Assembly: GCA_002360635.1 (NCBI GenBank)
Contig: DEQW01000003.1
Span: 710,019 to 774,018, forward strand
DNA: 64,000 nt
Direction: 5' to 3'
Origin: Flavobacteriaceae bacterium UBA3356
Lineage (GTDB): Bacteria > Bacteroidota > Bacteroidia > Flavobacteriales > Flavobacteriaceae
Below the pieces are notes generated by a model. It saw only the letters and a program-made list of their open reading frames with translations. It did no database searches and was not told the DNA's origin. Both the position numbers and the translations under genes were made by a program. Shown one piece after another: positions 44,532-51,528 of this stretch. Positions within the stretch are counted from its first letter, which is position 1, and every line of letters begins with the position of its first letter.

Positions 44532-45324
44532 CGATACAATAAATACAAATAAAAGCTTGTCCGTTCAAATATCTTTGACCGGACTTTCTTTTTTAGTAAC
44601 ATCTAGTGATAACCGGGAAGTTCTTTTTTTTTCGGAGGAAAAGTTTGATAACACCACTACCCCAGAAGAAACTCTCACTGTTATTGATTCTGTAATAAAT
44701 GGCAATGAAGGGTTGCAATATAGTTTTGATCAAGTAACATTACTCTACGCAACTAATCTTTATACACTAGTACCCGCACCACTTTTTGATGAAAAAAAGG
44801 CAAGTGAATACTTAAAATTCAATTCAAAAATACTGGCGAACGATTTTATATCACATGATGTATTAAAAAATCAAGATCTTGTTATCGTATATGTGCCATA
44901 CATTAATATCAATAATTACTTTTTCGATAAATTCGGTTCCTTTCAATATTATCACGCAACCTCTATATTGATTAAAACGATTTTAAACGCTGAAAAATTT
45001 TCAGAAAAAACCAAAGTTTATTTACACGTACAAGTAGAAAATTTTGACTGTATCGTCGTGAAGAATGGAAAGCTAATATTATGTAACACCTTTTCATATA
45101 GAACCGCTGAAGATTTTATATACTACCTCTTATTCTGTATGGAACAGCTTTCTTTAAATCCAGAAAGTACAGAGGTGGTTCTATCAGGAGACATTGAAAA
45201 AGAAAGTAACCTTTTTGATATAGTCTACAAATATGTGAGGCATGTATCGTTTGTTTCAGATAAAATTTCATTTTCTGAAAACACAGAGCCACACCAACAT
45301 TTTGTTTTAAAAAATAGTCTATAA
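44506..45324 (+). CDS. DUF3822 family protein
   Basis: The protein has 272 residues from the ATG at 44506, which overlaps the upstream gene; the open frame reaches 44470 but adds residues unlike the family. The N-terminal half (SVQISLTGLSFLVTSS) and the C-terminal half (VYLHVQVENFDCIVVKNGKLILCNTFSYRTAEDF) look like two beta-hairpin-rich halves, reminiscent of the actin-like fold seen in PilM/GspL. That similarity is my inference. Its last base is shared with the first base of rsmD, so the pair is translationally coupled. Confidence 0.82.
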   Translation: MTLERSINNDTINTNKSLSVQISLTGLSFLVTSSDNREVLFFSEEKFDNTTTPEETLTVIDSVINGNEGLQYSFDQVTLLYATNLYTLVPAPLFDEKKASEYLKFNSKILANDFISHDVLKNQDLVIVYVPYININNYFFDKFGSFQYYHATSILIKTILNAEKFSEKTKVYLHVQVENFDCIVVKNGKLILCNTFSYRTAEDFIYYLLFCMEQLSLNPESTEVVLSGDIEKESNLFDIVYKYVRHVSFVSDKISFSENTEPHQHFVLKNSL

Positions 45325-45857
45325 TGCGTATTATTTCTGGAACACATAAAGGGAGACGGTTAATTGCACCTAAAACGCTTCCTGTTAGGCCAACTACAGA
45401 TTTTGCCAAAGAAGCTCTTTTTAATATATTGAGAAATACATTGTATTTTAATGAAATAAGCGTATTAGACCTTTTTTCGGGCACCGGAAACATAAGTTAT
45501 GAATTTGCCTCACGCGGTACCGAAAAAATAGTTGCTGTAGATGCCCACCACGATTGTGTAAAATATATAAAAAAAACAGCCGAAGAATTAGAGTTTCCCA
45601 TTGAGACTGTAAAGTCTGACGTGGTAAAATACCTTTCGGCCATTTCATCTACGTTCGATATAATTTTTGCCGACCCGCCATATAGCTTTGAAATTCAGCA
45701 GTTCGAAGAAATTATAGGAAAAATCTTTCAAAACAATTTGACAAATACTGACGGATTGGTTATTATTGAACATTCTAAGGACACCGATCTTTCAAATCTA
45801 CCCCATTTTAAAGAGTTTCGTAAATATGGAGGCTCAGTGTTCAGTTTTTTTCAGTAA
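45324..45857 (+). CDS. rsmD: 16S rRNA (guanine(966)-N(2))-methyltransferase RsmD
   Basis: The protein has 177 residues. Its opening RIISGTHKGRRLIAPKTLPVRPTTDFAKEALFNIL is the RsmD signature. AdoMet-binding motif I is VLDLFSGTGNISYEFASRG (48-65), motif II is AVDAH, and the catalytic DPPY is at 117-120 (FADPPYSFE). It methylates G966 of 16S rRNA in the assembled small subunit. Its ATG overlaps the DUF3822 stop; two small STAS-like genes follow. Confidence 0.95.
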   Translation: MRIISGTHKGRRLIAPKTLPVRPTTDFAKEALFNILRNTLYFNEISVLDLFSGTGNISYEFASRGTEKIVAVDAHHDCVKYIKKTAEELEFPIETVKSDVVKYLSAISSTFDIIFADPPYSFEIQQFEEIIGKIFQNNLTNTDGLVIIEHSKDTDLSNLPHFKEFRKYGGSVFSFFQ

Positions 45858-45865
45858 TAAAGCTT

Positions 45866-46255
45866 ATGTTGTCCCCAAATCCTGTCTTACTAGAATTAGA
45901 TTTCTGTACGCTTGAAATACATGAAAACTGTGTCATTTCAACAATTAAAGAGGGCGTTCTTTTCGATAAAGAAGAACGAAAAAAGCTTTATGAAATTTTT
46001 GACAAATATTTTGAAGAAAAGCAATTTGTATACATATCGAACCGAAAAAACGATTATACAGTAAATCCTACAAGCTATTTGCAAGAAGATGATTTTTCTA
46101 ACCAATTATTAGGAATGGCAGTGCTTTGTTATTCTAAGTCATCTTACGATAACGCTTTATTTGAGAAACAATTTTACAAACGTGCTTTTAACGTATTCTA
46201 CACCGTTGAAGAATGTAAACTTTGGGCCAAAGAGATTTTGTTTACCAAAAATTAA
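45866..46255 (+). CDS. small STAS/SpoIIAA-like protein (paralogue 2)
   Basis: The protein has 129 residues. The sequence pattern is LEIHENCVISTIKEGVLFD, a helix with EEKQFVYISNRKNDYTVNPTSYL, LLGMAVLCYSKSS, and a C-terminal helix with F-Y-T-V-EE-C-x-x-WA. It shares VISTI-x-EGV, Y-T-V/I-NPT-x-YL, S-K-S and ALFEK-x-FYK with the neighbouring gene at 46379, and the N-terminal and middle motifs with 31165. There is no membrane helix or signal peptide. It starts 8 bases after rsmD. The function is unknown; a STAS-type interaction domain is suggested by strand-helix order only. Confidence 0.7.
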   Translation: MLSPNPVLLELDFCTLEIHENCVISTIKEGVLFDKEERKKLYEIFDKYFEEKQFVYISNRKNDYTVNPTSYLQEDDFSNQLLGMAVLCYSKSSYDNALFEKQFYKRAFNVFYTVEECKLWAKEILFTKN

Positions 46256-46378
46256 CGAAACTAATTAATTAGCAAATAATTTGTTAAATATATAGAGTTT
46301 TGTTATCATGACATATATTTAGTTTTCTTCCCCACTAATAATAATACACAAACTTTTTGTTTGTAGTTGATTCTCTTT

Positions 46379-46780
46379 ATGAGCTTAGAACCTTTTAAAA
46401 AAATAGACCTTGAGTTTATATACCTTGAATTGTACGACGATTTTGTAATCTCGACGATCCAAGAAGGGGTGGCCTTTGATTTTCCACATTTGGCAAAATT
46501 TTTTGAAGTACTTGAAAACAATTATAATGGAAAACCCATTGTCTCAATAGCACGAAGAATTTACGATTACACAATAAATCCTACTTGTTACCTGATAGCC
46601 TCAAATAAACTAAACATATTGGGTATTGCCGTCGTGTGTAATTCAAAATCGGCTTTTGAAACTGCTCTATTTGAAAAGAAATTTTATAAAAACACTTACG
46701 AACCCTTCCATACATTAGAAGAAGCTATAGATTGGTCTAACGACCTTGTTGAAGAATATAATAAAAATGCAGGCCTATAA
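46379..46780 (+). CDS. small STAS/SpoIIAA-like protein (paralogue 3), 3' end overlaps rnpB
   Basis: The protein has 133 residues from the ATG at 46379; a TTG at 46367 is also in frame. It is the closest relative of paralogue 2 (VISTIQEGVAFD, YDYTINPTCYL, LGIAVVCNSKSAFETALFEKKFYK), clearly a tandem duplication that has diverged. The last codons (GCA GGC CTA TAA, 46769-46780) coincide with the conserved P1 stem of the RNase P RNA encoded on the other strand, so the gene's end is fixed by the RNA sequence. The function is unknown. Confidence 0.7.
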   Translation: MSLEPFKKIDLEFIYLELYDDFVISTIQEGVAFDFPHLAKFFEVLENNYNGKPIVSIARRIYDYTINPTCYLIASNKLNILGIAVVCNSKSAFETALFEKKFYKNTYEPFHTLEEAIDWSNDLVEEYNKNAGL

Positions 46781-47084
46781 GCCGGATTCTGTATTCCGAA
46801 GTATTTCGAAATCCTTATCATTTATCTAGACATATTGTTACCAATATGTTCAATCTGCCTACCCTCCTGCATCGGGCGGGAACCCTCAAGCACAGGTTTA
46901 CGTGGCATTTCACCGCATAGAGTTTACCTGGTTTCACTACAGCATTACCTGTACATTCTTTCTGTTGCACTTGTCCGCTCCGTAATAACGGATGACGGCT
47001 GTTAGCCGCTATGCTTCCCTATGGTGTCCGGACTTTCCTCCAAAGGCCCAGACAAGCTGAGCAATTAGCGATAAGGCGGCCTGC
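46769..47084 (-). ncRNA. rnpB: RNase P RNA component (type A)
   Basis: The minus strand reads GCAGGCC at its 5' end (47084) and GGCCTGC at its 3' end (46769), a perfect P1 stem. The universally conserved regions are present: GAGGAAAGTCCGGAC near the 5' end (CR I) and ACAGAATCCGGCTTA near the 3' end (CR V). The P4 element, and the loop with GGGTAGGCAGATT-like sequence in the middle, also fit. It matures the 5' ends of tRNAs. The length is about 316 bases; end positions are from the P1 stem and may be off by a few bases. Confidence 0.93.
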
Positions 47085-47088
47085 TGGG

Positions 47089-47096
47089 CAAAAATA
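47089..47096 (-). promoter_or_regulatory. predicted -7 element of rnpB
   Basis: TATTTTTG on the minus strand matches TANNTTTG and ends 4 bases before the first P1 base at 47084, exactly where a start site would be expected. Confidence 0.55.
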
Positions 47097-47161
47097 AACC
47101 AATGTTAATAAATACAGTAAAAATGAAACACCTAATTTTTTAAAATGATACGAGACATGGT

Positions 47162-47169
47162 TATATTTG
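47162..47169 (+). promoter_or_regulatory. predicted -7 element of dnaX
   Basis: TATATTTG matches TANNTTTG and lies 9 bases before the ATG at 47179, implying a leader of only a few bases. A TTG inside the motif (47167) is the longest in-frame start and is therefore unlikely to be used. Confidence 0.45.
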
Positions 47170-47178
47170 TTAACAGCT

Positions 47179-49080
47179 ATGGAACACTTTATCGTATCAG
47201 CCCGTAAATACCGCCCCACACAGTTTAAAGATGTTGTTGGGCAACAAGCAATTACCAATACGCTAAACAATGCCATAGAAAACGATCATTTGGCACAAGC
47301 CCTACTTTTTACGGGGCCTCGAGGAGTTGGTAAAACCACTTGTGCACGAATTTTAGCCAAAAAAATAAACCAAGACGGTACACAGCAGGAGGATGAGGAT
47401 TTTGCCTTTAATATTTTCGAACTGGATGCTGCTTCAAATAACTCGGTAGATGATATTCGTAATTTAATTGATCAAGTTCGCATACCTCCACAAGTTGGTA
47501 GCTATAAGGTCTATATTATTGACGAGGTGCACATGCTTTCTTCAGCAGCTTTCAATGCCTTCTTAAAAACATTGGAAGAACCGCCAAAACACGCTATATT
47601 TATTTTAGCGACTACCGAAAAGCACAAAATTATCCCTACGATTCTCTCTCGTTGCCAGATTTTTGATTTCAGAAGAATAACCGTAAACGACACTAAGGGA
47701 CATCTAGCCGAAGTTGCCAAACAAGAAGGAATCGATGCAGAAGACGATGCGTTGCACATTATCGCCCAGAAAGCAGATGGTGCCTTACGTGATGCACTGT
47801 CCATTTTTGATCGTGTAGTAAGTTTTTCCGGGAAAAAATTAACCCGTCAAGCGGTAACTGAAAATTTGAACGTCCTCGATTATACGTATTACTTTCAAAT
47901 AACCGATTTACTGTTAGAAAATAACATTCCGGAAGTATTATTGGCTTATAACACCATTCTCGCAAAAGGCTTCGATGGACATCATTTTATTATGGGGCTT
48001 GCCTCCCACTTTCGAGATCTATTGGTTTGCAAAAGCCAAGAAACAATTGAACTTTTAGAAGTGGGCGAAAAAGTGAAAACCATGTATTTTGACCAATCAC
48101 AGAAAGCAACACATTCGTTTTTAATCGAAGCGATTGAGATTGCCAACAGTTGCGATTTAAAATACAAAACAAGTAGAAATCAACGCTTGTTGATAGAATT
48201 ATCTTTATTACAACTCGCTTCCATCACGGCCAGTGATGAAAAAAAAAAGTTTAGCAGCAAAATAGATAAAGAGAAGAAACGGTATGTAATTCCACCGTCT
48301 CATTTTAAACTTGCTGAAAAAGAAGGGCCTACAGAGCTTTCTTCGGAAAAAAATACAATAACTATAAAAAACGAAAAAAGCAAACCAATTCCTGAAACTT
48401 CAGAACAAAGTAAGAAAGAAAAAGAAATTTCTTCAGAAGAAGAAACAGCTGTTCAAGACGTACAAAAAACAGAAGATAAGGAAGTTGCCGAACAATCTTT
48501 AAATGTTTCTGAACCAAATCTTCGAGAGAAGCAAGATGATACTGAAAACGAAAAAAACAGAAAGGATTCGGCAAGTAATATTGCTGATAAGCGTTCTCAA
48601 ATTATAACGGAACGTAGTAGTAAAAAGGTTTCGGCTTTATCGCTTAAAAGTATTCGTAAAAAGCAAGAGCTTAAAAAAGAACAATTAGCCAACCAACCGG
48701 ACGAAGAAAACCTACCAGTAAAATCGTTTACAGAAGACGAAATGCGAACCGCCTGGACGCAATATGCAAAAAAAGTAGAGGCTGACGGTAAGTATAACCT
48801 GCTGTCACACCTTACGATGGGTATTCCAAAACTGGATGGCAACATTATTCACCTACAGTTCCCAAATGATACGATTAAAGTAGAAGTAGAACGCGAAAAG
48901 TATGATTTATTGGGCTTTTTACGTAATACTCTTAAAAACTACGATATTGACCTTGATATTCTTGTAAACGAAACCGTCCAAAAAAAATACGCGTACACCA
49001 CCCGTGAAAAATTTGATAAGCTTACCGAGAAAAACCCTGCGCTTGAAAAGCTACGACGTGAGTTCGATTTGGATATTTAA
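47179..49080 (+). CDS. dnaX: DNA polymerase III subunit gamma/tau
   Basis: The protein has 633 residues from the ATG at 47179 (MEHFIVSARKYRPTQF). Walker A is GPRGVGKT (46-53), Walker B is VYIIDEVHML, sensor 1 is FILATTEKHKI, and the SRC arginine finger motif is ILSRCQIFDF. The clamp-loader core runs to about 360, followed by a charged, low-complexity linker (about 365-490) and a C-terminal domain ending KLRREFDLDI. The four-cysteine zinc module normally present after Walker A is missing: Cys occurs only once there (KTTCAR). It loads the beta clamp. It is divergent from rnpB. Confidence 0.95.
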   Translation: MEHFIVSARKYRPTQFKDVVGQQAITNTLNNAIENDHLAQALLFTGPRGVGKTTCARILAKKINQDGTQQEDEDFAFNIFELDAASNNSVDDIRNLIDQVRIPPQVGSYKVYIIDEVHMLSSAAFNAFLKTLEEPPKHAIFILATTEKHKIIPTILSRCQIFDFRRITVNDTKGHLAEVAKQEGIDAEDDALHIIAQKADGALRDALSIFDRVVSFSGKKLTRQAVTENLNVLDYTYYFQITDLLLENNIPEVLLAYNTILAKGFDGHHFIMGLASHFRDLLVCKSQETIELLEVGEKVKTMYFDQSQKATHSFLIEAIEIANSCDLKYKTSRNQRLLIELSLLQLASITASDEKKKFSSKIDKEKKRYVIPPSHFKLAEKEGPTELSSEKNTITIKNEKSKPIPETSEQSKKEKEISSEEETAVQDVQKTEDKEVAEQSLNVSEPNLREKQDDTENEKNRKDSASNIADKRSQIITERSSKKVSALSLKSIRKKQELKKEQLANQPDEENLPVKSFTEDEMRTAWTQYAKKVEADGKYNLLSHLTMGIPKLDGNIIHLQFPNDTIKVEVEREKYDLLGFLRNTLKNYDIDLDILVNETVQKKYAYTTREKFDKLTEKNPALEKLRREFDLDI

Positions 49081-49101
49081 ACATGTTCCTAACTTAATGT
49101 G

Positions 49102-49109
49102 TATTTTTG
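49102..49109 (+). promoter_or_regulatory. predicted -7 element of miaE
   Basis: TATTTTTG matches TANNTTTG, 26 bases before the ATG at 49136. No clear -33 box is present because the region is the end of dnaX. Confidence 0.35.
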
Positions 49110-49135
49110 CACTTCAGAATTAATATTTTAAAACT

Positions 49136-49717
49136 ATGCTAGGCTTACAACTTCCCACCGATCCTAGATGGGTGAACATTGTAGAAAAAAATGTAGAAGA
49201 AATCTTAACCGATCACGCTTTTTGTGAACAGAAAGCAGCTTCAACAGCTATTTCTTTTATTGTTACTTACCCTGAGTATACAGAACTGGTACAAGAAATG
49301 ACAGCCTTGGTTAAAGAAGAAATCAGTCATTTTAAGTTAGTACACGACCGCATTATCGAACGCGGTTGGACCTTAGGCCGCGACCGAAAAGATTTATACG
49401 TGAATAAATTGATGCAATTTTTTCCAAAAGGGGGAAGCCGAACCACTAACTTGGTTCATCGATTACTCTACGCAGCTTTAATTGAAGCGAGAAGCTGTGA
49501 ACGGTTTCGGTTGTTGAGTGAAGAATTGGAAGATAAGGAACTGGCTTCTTTTTACAAAAGTTTAATGGTAAGCGAGGCCAATCATTATACAATGTTTCTC
49601 GGTTTTGCCCGTAAATATGGTGACCGTGCAGAAGTAGATAAAAAATGGAAAGCATTGTTGGCACACGAAGCTGAAATAATGAAAGATTTAAGCAAAAGCG
49701 AAACCATACACGGATAA
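49136..49717 (+). CDS. miaE: tRNA-(ms2io6A)-hydroxylase MiaE
   Basis: The protein has 193 residues. It has a diiron four-helix-bundle pattern: Glu31 (DHAFCEQKAAS), E62-I-S-H65 (KEEISHFKLVH), a third Glu in LIEARSCERFRLL, and E-x-x-H in VSEANHYTMFL. GWTLGRDRKDLYVN is the MiaE-type stretch between the metal pairs. It hydroxylates the isopentenyl side chain of ms2i6A37 in tRNA using O2. The substrate base is made by MiaA and MiaB, not in the window. Confidence 0.93.
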   Translation: MLGLQLPTDPRWVNIVEKNVEEILTDHAFCEQKAASTAISFIVTYPEYTELVQEMTALVKEEISHFKLVHDRIIERGWTLGRDRKDLYVNKLMQFFPKGGSRTTNLVHRLLYAALIEARSCERFRLLSEELEDKELASFYKSLMVSEANHYTMFLGFARKYGDRAEVDKKWKALLAHEAEIMKDLSKSETIHG

Positions 49718-49782
49718 AGCTTTAGTGTTAGTGGCTTTTAATAAACAAGTTTATCAAAAAAGAATCCCATATTGTTCCATCA

Positions 49783-50616
49783 TTGGAAACCCCTACTCGA
49801 CTTTCAGATTATGTGGGTGGTGTTTTTGAATCAATTTCTTCCCGAAAAGGAATGAAAAAAGCCATTGATAAAGGTTGGGTTACAGTTAATGGTGATGTTG
49901 CCCGAACAGGAAAAATTATAACTGGAGGAGAAACAATTGTTCTTTCTTCCAAAGAAAACACACTTAATAAACCCTTTATTGAACTACGACTAGAAGTTTG
50001 TTTTGAAAACGACCACCTCGCAATTGTTAATAAACCTCCAGGGATTCTTGTTAGTGGAAATAAAAGGAAAACTATCGCCAATGCCTTGTCCTATAACTTG
50101 GCTAAAAGCAGTGCTCCCGATGCATTACTGAGACCAAAACCTGTCCATCGATTGGATTTCCCAACAAGTGGTTTGTTACTTATTGCAAAAACCCATACAG
50201 CAGTAATGGCGTTAAATAAGTTATTCGAAAAACGAAGTGTAAAGAAAACATATCATGCTATTACCTATAGCGAAATACCCGCTTATGGAACTATTGCAAC
50301 CAATGTAGATTCTAAAGAAGCTTTTACTACATATAAAGTACTAAAAACAGTCCCTTCAGAGCGATTTGAGTGTTTAAATTTAGTTGAATTATATCCAAAA
50401 ACAGGACGGAAACATCAGCTACGAGTGCACCTTTCAAGTATTGGTTCTCCAATTTTAGGTGATAAAAACTACAGTAAAGAAGGGCTATTGTTAAAAGGAA
50501 AAGGATTATTTCTACACGCCTCAACGTTGGAATTTAGAAACCCTATTACAGATGAACTCATTTCAGTGACTTCAGTACTTCCGAAGAAATTCAGAAAAAT
50601 TTTTCCTGAAAATTAA
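49783..50616 (+). CDS. RluA-family RNA pseudouridine synthase
   Basis: The protein has 277 residues from the first NTG (TTG at 49783). An S4 RNA-binding domain (about 6-60, SRKGMKKAIDKGWVTVNG) precedes the catalytic domain, whose Asp125 is in PVHRLDFPTSGLLLIA. The later motif GRKHQLRVHLSSIGSPILGD is the conserved second signature. The RNA target cannot be told. The frame is open upstream, reading FIKKESHIVPS without any ATG/GTG/TTG, and family members usually contain that HIVP-type lead-in. The real start may be a non-standard codon (ATA 49741, ATC 49753 or ATT 49771). It is convergent with ppx, whose stop it overlaps by 4 bases. Confidence 0.88.
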   Translation: METPTRLSDYVGGVFESISSRKGMKKAIDKGWVTVNGDVARTGKIITGGETIVLSSKENTLNKPFIELRLEVCFENDHLAIVNKPPGILVSGNKRKTIANALSYNLAKSSAPDALLRPKPVHRLDFPTSGLLLIAKTHTAVMALNKLFEKRSVKKTYHAITYSEIPAYGTIATNVDSKEAFTTYKVLKTVPSERFECLNLVELYPKTGRKHQLRVHLSSIGSPILGDKNYSKEGLLLKGKGLFLHASTLEFRNPITDELISVTSVLPKKFRKIFPEN

Positions 50617-51527
50617 TTATTTACTTCCAGTTCTGCAGCCAATTTTTCGTTGTGAAGACTTTTTATAATTCCGTCTGAAAGCCCAATCTTAGGGACATAG
50701 ACGTTTTTTGCTCCACTCCATTTCATAGCAGATAAATAAATTCGGGTTGCCGGAACAACCACATCGGCTCTGTCGGGGTTCATATTGAGGTCAGTGATTC
50801 GTTCTTCATAGGTTAACGACTTAATCATATCGTAATAAGAGCCTAAATAAAAGTAACTTAGGGGTTTACCTATCTTTTTTCCACTGTTTTTGTAAATGTG
50901 GTTAATATTTCCACCGGATCCAATTAATGATACTTTTTTATACGGTTTAGTCACAGATTTTATCCAGCTCTCAACTTCTTCCCAGATATTCTCTTTTATC
51001 ATATTATTGATAATCCGTACCGTACCCAACTTAAACGATTTTGAATTGACCGTTTTTCCGTCACTAAAAAGGGTAAACTCGGTACTTCCACCACCAACAT
51101 CAACATATAGGAATGTTTTTTCAGTCTGAATTAATTCTTTTAAATCGGTTGTGGCGATGATTGCCGCTTCATCATTTCCGTCTATTATATTGATATTGAT
51201 ACCCGTTTCTTCTTTTAGCCTCTTAGCCACTTCGCCACCATTATTAGCCTCGCGCATTGCTGAAGTAGCACAAGCCCTAAAGCGGGTTACTTCGTGGTTT
51301 TTCATCAATAAATCAAAAGCTTTCATAGCGTCAAGCATACGTAATTGATTTTTTTCTGAAATTTCACCTTCTAAAAAAACATCTGCCCCTAACCTTATGG
51401 GAACCCGAACCAAAGAGCGTTTCTTATAAATAGGGTCTTTGTCCTTCTGTTCGATAACCAAAGCGATTAATAGTCTAATTGCATTAGAGCCAATGTCTAT
51501 TGCGGCATATTTTTTTATTGTAAGCAA
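50613..51527 (-). CDS. Ppx/GppA exopolyphosphatase-family protein
   Basis: The 304-residue protein consists of the ASKHA ATPase-like core only, shorter than E. coli Ppx (513). Motifs are AAIDIGSNAIRLLIA (phosphate 1), TSAMREANNGGEV, FLYVDVGGGSTEFTLF (phosphate 2) and IGSGGNINHI (adenosine motif). It can hydrolyse polyphosphate ends or pppGpp. It is immediately downstream of ppk1 (1 base between stop and start), so synthesis and breakdown of polyphosphate are encoded together. Confidence 0.9.
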   Translation of the reverse strand: MLTIKKYAAIDIGSNAIRLLIALVIEQKDKDPIYKKRSLVRVPIRLGADVFLEGEISEKNQLRMLDAMKAFDLLMKNHEVTRFRACATSAMREANNGGEVAKRLKEETGININIIDGNDEAAIIATTDLKELIQTEKTFLYVDVGGGSTEFTLFSDGKTVNSKSFKLGTVRIINNMIKENIWEEVESWIKSVTKPYKKVSLIGSGGNINHIYKNSGKKIGKPLSYFYLGSYYDMIKSLTYEERITDLNMNPDRADVVVPATRIYLSAMKWSGAKNVYVPKIGLSDGIIKSLHNEKLAAELEVNN

Positions 51528-51528
51528 A

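Noticed and set aside
46256..46378. Palindrome CTAATTAATTAG (46261-46272) as a regulator site
   Set aside because: A short AT-only palindrome in an AT-rich gap is expected by chance and nothing else supports it.
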